Source: Echinarachnius parma (lineage: Eukaryota; Echinodermata; Echinoidea; Clypeasteroida; Echinarachniidae). Taken from it: a stretch of DNA of 64,000 nucleotides. Shown one piece after another: positions 60,601 through 64,000 of the stretch (positions are counted from its first letter, which is position 1; every line of letters starts with the position of its first letter). A model generated the notes under the pieces. That model had not been told where the DNA came from. It saw only the letters and a list, made by a program, of their open reading frames with translations, and did not search any database. The translations under genes and the position numbers were made by a program. The stretch spans positions 124,001-188,000 of the forward strand of contig JBAMJV010001300.1 of assembly GCA_037951105.1 (NCBI GenBank), in the 5' to 3' direction.

Positions 60601-63600
60601 AAGCATGTTTGCAATATTTCATTCAAAGAATCAGGTATGCACTGGAATCACCCCTTCTTGTACAAGCGAATCTACATTAAGCATGTTTAGCATGCTTAGA
60701 ATTTAGAATGCTTAAAGTCGAGAATTTCAGTGCTACCGTATAATAAGCATGTTTGTAATATTTTATCAATCACATTTTAGGCACTTCTCGTTAATATTCT
60801 TCCATCTACACCCTATCTTTACGTACATGTACCTTCATATAGCGATTACATTTTTGTAACAGTGAATTTACATGTTGCATGTGTAGAATGCACAGTCTCA
60901 GTGGTATTGTATAAGCATGTTTCCAATATGTGTTGTAGCGTTGTCAGAGGCTGATTGGGGACGCACTATAATGATTGATTTGATTTGTAAAGGATCCCCC
61001 ATGGTGATTGTTTTCATGAAATAAGGGGGGGGGGGGATGTGACCATAATGCCCCGGCGCTTCACTACCGTTTGAAGTTACTCATTAGCATTCTACCAGCT
61101 GCAGCATACGTACCTTCATAGTCATCCCGCTTTTTATGTAGCGAATCATCTCTATTTTAATGCTACTGAAAAAATGTTTGCAATCATAACAATCCGCAAA
61201 GAGAAACTATTGCTAATATTATATGCATTTTCATTAGGTTGCCAACCTTGCTTGCACTAATTGATCTACTTTTTTAGTAAAGTCAATTTCAGTGTCACGT
61301 GAGCGTTTTTTTTAATCAGACAAAAAGGCATGGCAAACTAGCTATAGTATTCAAACATTTGCATTGTTAATATAGCATACTTATCCTGCATAGTTCTTGT
61401 ATTTTAAGCAGGTCTTTTTAACTTGATTATGCTTTACCATTGGCTTATAATTAAACATGTATAGCACGATATGTTTAGTTTTTATCAGGATTGCTTATTC
61501 CATAATAATAATAATAATGAAACATTTGTTATATAGCGCATAACACATAAGCACAATTGCATGTCTGCATGAATGTGATTGGTCCATAATTAGACCAATC
61601 ACATTCATTCCACTGGACTGGCTGCACCCTAGTACCCCAATACATAATCAAACATTTAAAGCTAATGTTTCTAGTTTTTCATTAAGCATAGTTATGATGA
61701 GCCGTTTGTACAAATAATCAAAACTGGTTGCTCAATAATGTAACATACACATAACATATCAAATCAGCAGTTATGAATGATAATACAAGTGACAGAATTT
61801 GATGTAGATTGATGTAAGATGCTCACATAATAGCCTGTTTTTGTATATCAGATAGTTTGATGCACTTATACTTTACTTCGTTTCTATATCAATTAATCAC
61901 AAGTTCGACAATAAATGTCCTTTGTGTGACCAATGTCCTTTCTTACCTTGCAAACGGGTCTTAAAGGGATCTAGTAACTTGTTCACATGTGCAAAAACAA
62001 GGGTTGGTAAAATGTGCATTTGGATGATCTGGTATATGTCCACTGAGTGGTCTGTGAAAACTATATGTTAAATGAATGTCATATGAAAAAGAATACGCGT
62101 TAATGCAATGTGACATTTGCTAACTCATTGCATTAACTTTGTTTAGTTAAAATGTGTTAAATCCGAAAACATCCATTATAAATATCTTTATAATGATGCT
62201 TCTATCGGTAGTACAAAATACAACCGGGTATGCGAGAATCGTTTGAGTTCTATACGTAATTTGTTTTAGGATTGTGCATGATTATGTTACTAGATTAGTT
62301 GTATCTACATTGTTTGTCTATACGTTCGTGTATTGTTTTTTTCGTTTATTTGTTTATGTGTTTGTTTATATGTTTGTGTTTATGTGTTTGTTTATGTATT
62401 TCGTCTTGTGTTTTTATTGGCTGTTTACGTTGCTTTGCTTTTTCCGCACTTGTGTTGCCCCATTTTCTCACTCTGTTCCAAGTCCTAAATCATCCAAACA
62501 AAAAAGATTCAAATAATTACAGACTGAGCTTTGTTTTCTTTAGATAAATCCCTTGCCCATCCCCTCCCGTGCGTTCGCGTCCCGTTCTTAGCTGACCGCG
62601 AAAAAGAGGTGTGTGTCCAAAATTGTTTTTGTCGAGTAAGTAACAAAAAACAAAATAGTCAAGTTTAGGAACGCTTTTAGTTAATTTTTCTTTAGCTAGC
62701 TTCCATGTGTATTCATATTCATGTATAATGTCCATTTATGCATAGTGTACTTACATTCGCAGCATTAACATACTTATCATTGTTTTGCCGTTTTTCATAT
62801 AACCAGCTTTTCATAAACATCATCATCGTGTTTATAGATTTTCATTATTAAAATTGTTTCATTATTGTGTGGCTCCCAGTTATATTTTAGATTAATTACC
62901 GGTAATGTAAGTTTAGATAATATAAATCATTATTCATTATTCTTGAAACATTTTCACAAATCTTAAATTTAATGAATAAATACGTTGACCATTTTGACGA
63001 ATAAATGTAATAAGTAAGACCACAATATCAAACAACATTTATGATTTATTGCATCAAATAATTTAGCCATCGGCGTTGAAATTCTTCCTTGCGATGCACA
63101 TGGCCCGAATAACAACGACATACTTTTAAGGTAGAAACAATACAGCCTACGTTACTGTGAATATCAGTTGATTTCCTATACTTTGATACATTAAATATTG
63201 AGTCGACAAGTTCTTATGTTAATTTGATAATTATATAACTTGTTTTGTGTAGGCGAACTTCGAAAACACAATAACCATGATAACAAATGTGTACTTGTTT
63301 GTCATGCTAGTGTTAGGAGTATAATATATGTGAACTTAAGTGTTCAGGCTGACTGCTCTGTTATTTGTTTTATGTAACATTATTTGATACAAGTATACAT
63401 CTCACAATCGCATCAATCGTCGTGCCTTTCATCAAAACGATTTTCCTCACGTATATAGGTAAAAATGCAGATCAGACGCAAGTGGCTGGCGCACCAATGG
63501 TGGAGACGCGACAGTGACTTTCGCGGGAGATACGCGAACACGACGACGGTCACCGAAGCATGTACAGTCACACCGCCATCCGGTGGTCGACTCAGCGCGG

Positions 63601-63941
63601 CGGACCAGGGGTGTCCACTCCTCCGGAAATCCCCGAACTTTATCGGCAACGGTTCGGCGACGCCCGGAGACTACAACCACCGAAACCAGCAGCGCGGAAG
63701 CGGCGGTAGCGCCGGCAGCCTCGCGGTGAAATACCGGCCGGGGAGTGGCGCCAGCACGGTGTCGCGCACGCCGGAAATCGAGGAGATTCCCGAGGTCAAA
63801 GTTGAGAATTACTCTTTCAAGACGAATGGTGACGTCATCACGGAGACGGCCGCGGTGATCGAGGATGACGGTGCGGACACGGATGTCGGGTGTCCGCTCA
63901 TGGAGAGTGTGGATGTGAACACGAGAACGACCGAAGTATGA
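51475..63941 (+). CDS. Class B1 GPCR, calcitonin/CGRP receptor-like (TM2 to C terminus)
   Basis: Exons: 51475-51601, 52639-52795, 54478-54538, 56047-56110, 57083-57168, 57662-57797, 58284-58325, 63459-63941. After one leading base they join in frame into 384 codons plus TGA. Class B1 receptors are plasma-membrane peptide-hormone receptors that couple mainly to Gs. Visible signatures are RVTIHKNLFVSF (TM2), VYCK with CNYFWMLSEGLYLHT (TM3), GWG at TM4, CW after the second extracellular loop, NIVRVLVTKLRA (TM5/loop 3), RAVRATLILLPLLG (TM6), SFQG and FCFFNGEV (TM7). Wording and exon borders are closest to vertebrate calcitonin/CGRP receptors; a PDF-type receptor is the main alternative. The peptide-binding ectodomain and TM1 exons are not in view. 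The roughly 140-residue tail ends TTEV, a class I PDZ-type motif. Confidence 0.9.
52180..52580. repeat. 10-bp-period CACAGTGTGTT array in the TM2-TM3 intron
   Basis: About 40 decamer-like units of CACAGTGTG and GTTCACAGTG are interspersed with a (GT)n run at 52204-52230. It is the same class as 42290-42490. It ends 58 nt before the TM3 exon. Frames across it are repeat artefacts. Confidence 0.92.
52639..52795 (+). CDS. Receptor exon: TM3
   Basis: The acceptor is TTATCCAG and the donor GTAAGT; 52 codons plus one base. VYC carries the cysteine expected to bond with the one in CWVGG (exon at 56047). CNYFWMLSEGLYLHTVIVVA is the class B TM3 signature with the conserved Glu-Gly-x-Tyr-Leu-His. It ends in GWG, split across the intron. 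Confidence 0.95.
52800..53690. other. Intron sequence, nothing recognised
   Basis: An 89-codon frame (53115-53384) in a G+C-richer patch shows no recognisable motif. Confidence 0.45.
53697..53869 (+). pseudogene. LINE ORF C-terminal tail and 3' UTR
   Basis: A frame ending at TAA 53867-53869 reads FSGPKFWNDLPNEITTSPSL then RVFKRKLK, the tail typical of non-LTR retrotransposon polyproteins. AT-rich sequence with T-rich blocks continues to about 54360 (AATAAATTCACATC) and probably represents the element's 3' UTR. The copy is 5'-truncated, in an intron, in the same direction as the receptor. Confidence 0.78.
54478..54538 (+). CDS. Receptor exon: TM4
   Basis: The acceptor is TCACTCCAG and the donor GTGAGT. 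It encodes (A)TPIIPACLYAGFVAAYPPG plus two bases. With the previous exon the TM4 start reads GWGATP, one residue longer than the usual GWGxP. The short exon matches the corresponding exon of vertebrate calcitonin-type receptors. Confidence 0.88.
54716..55090 (+). mobile_element. MITE family B in the TM4-TM5 intron
   Basis: TTAAAGGGATGTAGTAAC at the left and GTTACCAAGTCCCGTTAA at the right. It includes GAGAACCGCTAGAATTCCAA, the single-copy precursor of the 32-bp repeat unit seen at 38102-38566. Confidence 0.92.
55100..55470. mobile_element. MITE-like family K, copy 3
   Basis: GGCTTATGGTAGCAGAGCAA and AACTTTTATACATCATTC match words in the K copy at 50990-51330. An AAAGCGTTTTGGAACGCTTT hairpin lies near 55260. 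Confidence 0.65.
55482..56025 (-). mobile_element. MITE family A, full length, next to the TM5 acceptor
   Basis: TTAAAGGGGTAGTTTAG to CTAAACTACCCCTTTAA. The right end is 21 nt before the exon at 56047. The central palindrome at 55659-55683 has TAATTATTTGGG arms around one G. Confidence 0.95.
56047..56110 (+). CDS. Receptor exon: extracellular loop 2 and start of TM5
   Basis: The acceptor is TTACCAACAG and the donor GTGAGT. One base plus 21 codons: CWVGGTPFEWLIAGFIIFVLA. CW is the conserved loop-2 cysteine-tryptophan of class B receptors. Confidence 0.92.
56280..56507 (+). pseudogene. LINE ORF C-terminal fragment
   Basis: RRGHSLQYQQQRTNSEAF, FFVRTTTEWNKLL and SLHRFQNAL follow the pattern of the tail of CR1/L2-like reverse transcriptase ORFs (RGH...RTN...FF...WN.LP...S...FK..L). 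The frame ends at TAA 56505-56507. It is 5'-truncated inside a receptor intron. Confidence 0.8.
56520..57060. other. Intron sequence, nothing recognised
   Basis: AT-rich, apart from a short ACCAAGTACCAAGTAC duplication near 56569, probably the end of the LINE fragment. Confidence 0.5.
57083..57168 (+). CDS. Receptor exon: TM5 end and intracellular loop 3
   Basis: The acceptor is ATTATTTCAG and the donor GTAAGA. 28 codons plus two bases: VNLILLLNIVRVLVTKLRAT then PMAGSKNY. NIVRVLVTKLR is the highly conserved G-protein-contacting segment of calcitonin/CRF-type receptors. Confidence 0.95.
57576..57647 (+). mobile_element. Truncated MITE B abutting the TM6 acceptor
   Basis: TTAAAGGGATCTAGTAAC and GATGAGTGGTTGATACAATG match the left 70 bp of family B. 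The match ends about 15 nt before the exon at 57662, so the branch-point region is probably inside the remnant. Confidence 0.85.
57662..57797 (+). CDS. Receptor exon: TM6 and extracellular loop 3
   Basis: The acceptor is ACCCCTACAG and the donor GTGAGT. One base plus 45 codons, from RAVRATLILLPLLGLHYIIL through PVAPKPGTIADEIHAY to VMAVMLSFQ. PLLG is the class B TM6 kink motif, and the loop resembles CGRP-receptor loop 3. Confidence 0.96.
57813..57875. promoter_or_regulatory. Two adjacent perfect stem-loops 15 nt after a splice donor
   Basis: Hairpin 1 has arms GATTGGTGAT (57813-57822) and ATCACCAATC (57830-57839) with a 7-nt loop. Hairpin 2 has CCTCAATGACGTCCGT (57840-57855) and its inverse (57859-57874) with a CAC loop. 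Both follow the TM6 exon donor at 57798. They may be transposon footprints or RNA structures acting on splicing; neither is shown. Confidence 0.85.
57935..57990 (+). pseudogene. Decayed copy of the TM7 exon donor region
   Basis: AATGGCGAGGTAATGCAGAC, then ATAGGTG-TCCAT, matches the 3' edge and first intron bases of the real TM7 exon (GGCGAGGTAATGCAAACAC). No acceptor or upstream exon half is recognisable. Confidence 0.55.
58104..58145 (+). pseudogene. Duplicate TM7 exon with frame-breaking acceptor
   Basis: Aligned without gaps to the real 42-nt exon it would read GPLIECNFCFFNGE, with 9 of 14 residues identical. It keeps a consensus donor (GAA/GTAAGT). One G is lost at the acceptor (CAG/GCCC instead of CAG/GGCC), so splicing there gives a 41-nt exon and a stop at its third codon. 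It could be a dead duplicate or a poison exon. Confidence 0.8.
58284..58325 (+). CDS. Receptor exon: TM7 (14 codons)
   Basis: The acceptor is TGATTTTCAG and the donor GTAATG. It encodes exactly GLFVACIFCFFNGE. A separate 42-nt exon for these 14 TM7 residues is a conserved feature of class B receptors. Its skipping yields poorly signalling isoforms in several mammalian members, such as the calcitonin receptor delta-e13 form. Confidence 0.95.
59008..59169. mobile_element. Poly-C foldback element with resolved 5-bp target duplication
   Basis: CAGGGGCCGCGGAACC and TTTCCGCGGCCCCTG bound 162 bp. TCATG flanks both sides (59003-59007, 59170-59174). The empty site is visible in sister repeat units as TTTAGTCATGTCGTTG, confirming duplication of about 5 bp. 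Confidence 0.9.
59279..59675 (-). mobile_element. MITE family A, variant subfamily, internally deleted
   Basis: The left end is TTAAAGATATAGTTGAG and the right end ACTCAACTATCCCTTT. It shares the extra GACCAAAACTATACTCTCTT segment with the copy at 40873. The central palindrome has been deleted. Confidence 0.88.
59678..60108. mobile_element. Foldback element with GGCCAATTTCGTAAG ends
   Basis: GGGCCAATTTCGTAAG at the left and CTTACGAAATTGACCG at the right are near inverses. Inner words such as GAATTTAAAC and ATTCGTTTTGAT are dense in GAAT/ATTC. Confidence 0.7.
60205..60420. mobile_element. Foldback element carrying telomere-like CCCTAA repeats
   Basis: Left arm words TTGGTCTACTTCCCATTTGG match the right-arm words CCAAATGGGAATAGACCAAA in inverse. 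CCCTAA hexamers, exact then degenerating to CCTAAT and CATAAT, occupy about 60265-60350. Confidence 0.82.
60435..60605. mobile_element. Poly-C foldback fragment
   Basis: CATACCCAGGA with AAGGGGGTGTTT faces AAACACCCC, about 30 C and GTACTCCCATGCCTG. Same class as 32808-33206. Confidence 0.6.
61150..61970. other. Intron sequence with ATA/TAGCGC motif and small palindrome
   Basis: An (ATA)n plus ATAGCGCATAACAC motif lies at 61500-61560. GAATGTGATTGGTC and GACCAATCACATTC flank CATAATTA at 61571-61606, a perfect 14-bp stem. Nothing else was seen. Confidence 0.65.
61971..62298 (+). mobile_element. MITE family B, decayed, in the last intron
   Basis: It starts TTAAAGGGATCTAGTAACTT and ends ATTATGTTACTAGATTAG. 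The middle is diverged but collinear. Confidence 0.82.
62300..63458. other. Last-intron sequence, nothing recognised
   Basis: TTTGTTTATGTG-type low complexity lies at about 62320-62400. The remainder is AT-rich without repeat families or exons. Confidence 0.55.
63459..63941 (+). CDS. Receptor terminal exon: helix 8 and cytoplasmic tail
   Basis: The acceptor is CACGTATATAG. 160 codons plus TGA, read in phase with the TM7 exon as FNGE-VKMQIRRKWLAHQWW. V-x-x-x-I-R-R-K-W is the usual helix 8 start. The tail has a Ser/Thr/Gly-rich middle (GSGGSAGSLAVKYRPGSGAS), an acidic EIEEIPEVKVE segment, many potential phosphorylation sites, and ends NTRTTEV. G+C is far above the intron. The ATG at 63465 lies within the exon and is not the start. 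Confidence 0.95.
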   Translation, partial: VKMQIRRKWLAHQWWRRDSDFRGRYANTTTVTEACTVTPPSGGRLSAADQGCPLLRKSPNFIGNGSATPGDYNHRNQQRGSGGSAGSLAVKYRPGSGASTVSRTPEIEEIPEVKVENYSFKTNGDVITETAAVIEDDGADTDVGCPLMESVDVNTRTTEV

Positions 63942-63955
63942 CTCGGGATGTCGTG

Positions 63956-63961
63956 AATAAA
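63956..63961 (+). terminator. Polyadenylation signal
   Basis: AATAAA lies 15 nt after the receptor stop codon. If used, the 3' UTR would be unusually short, about 30-40 nt. Confidence 0.6.
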
Positions 63962-64000
63962 ATTATATTAAACTGACAATGTATGTGTTATAGCATGTAT

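Larger units (their letters stand above)
58437..61150. repeat. Decayed tandem repeat of about 210 bp, broken up by insertions
   Basis: TTGCAATTAAACCAATCACA, GAGTCACTACGCATTAGT, CCAGCTACACCCTAT, ACTTATTATAATCAC and GTAAGCATGGTCAGCA recur near 58437, 58640, 58845, 59185, 60110, 60600, 60770 and 61060. At least five separate insertions (59008, 59279, 59678, 60205, 60435) interrupt the later units. It lies in the intron before the last receptor exon. Confidence 0.85.

Noticed and set aside
63465..63941. Independent gene starting at ATG 63465
   Set aside because: The exon is in phase with the TM7 exon and opens with helix 8 residues after a proper acceptor, so it is the receptor's last exon.

Overview
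This is an AT-rich animal nuclear sequence with few genes, crowded with short inverted-repeat transposable elements and tandem arrays. Introns with GT/AG borders, decayed non-LTR retrotransposons, a class B GPCR and a stand-alone death-domain exon suggest a marine invertebrate deuterostome. Echinoderm is my first guess and hemichordate or amphioxus are alternatives; the species cannot be fixed from the sequence. There are no operons, no CRISPR array and no convincing functional tRNA or rRNA gene.

Layout. 1-3.6 kb: about 30 copies of a G-rich 110-bp minisatellite. 3.7-12.6 kb: decayed tandem repeats and several foldback elements. 12.7-19.7 kb: mostly unique AT-rich sequence with one small candidate ORF (12780-12914). 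19.9-20.8 kb: a 57-60-bp minisatellite. 21-26 kb: nested MITEs, a hAT-like element with an 8-bp target duplication, and a paired E2F-like site. 26.9-29.9 kb: about 46 copies of a 65-bp satellite. 30-38.7 kb: poly-C/poly-G foldbacks, MITEs and a 32-bp array grown inside a MITE. 38.87-39.16 kb: a death-domain coding exon. 39-51 kb: more MITEs, a dead LINE, and tandem repeats rich in octamer and CRE motifs.

The main gene is a secretin-family (class B1) receptor on the + strand, 51475-63941. Eight exons encode TM2 through TM7 and the cytoplasmic tail. Their phases join without a break into 384 codons and a stop. Exon borders and motifs best match calcitonin/CGRP-type receptors. The extracellular domain and TM1 exons were not found and probably lie upstream. 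The tail ends in a class I PDZ-type motif (TTEV). Two decayed copies of the 42-nt TM7 exon lie in the preceding intron, and MITE insertions sit within about 20 nt of two splice acceptors.

The recurring MITE families are labelled A, B, C, D, E, F, H, I, J, K and L for this report only. A, B, D and L carry TTAA at both ends. One B copy nested in a C copy shows directly that TTAA is a target duplication, which suggests piggyBac-type mobilisation. The most unusual signal is in family A: each copy has a central GGGCCC-like palindrome whose arms differ between copies but remain self-complementary. All identities were judged by eye and no searches were run.
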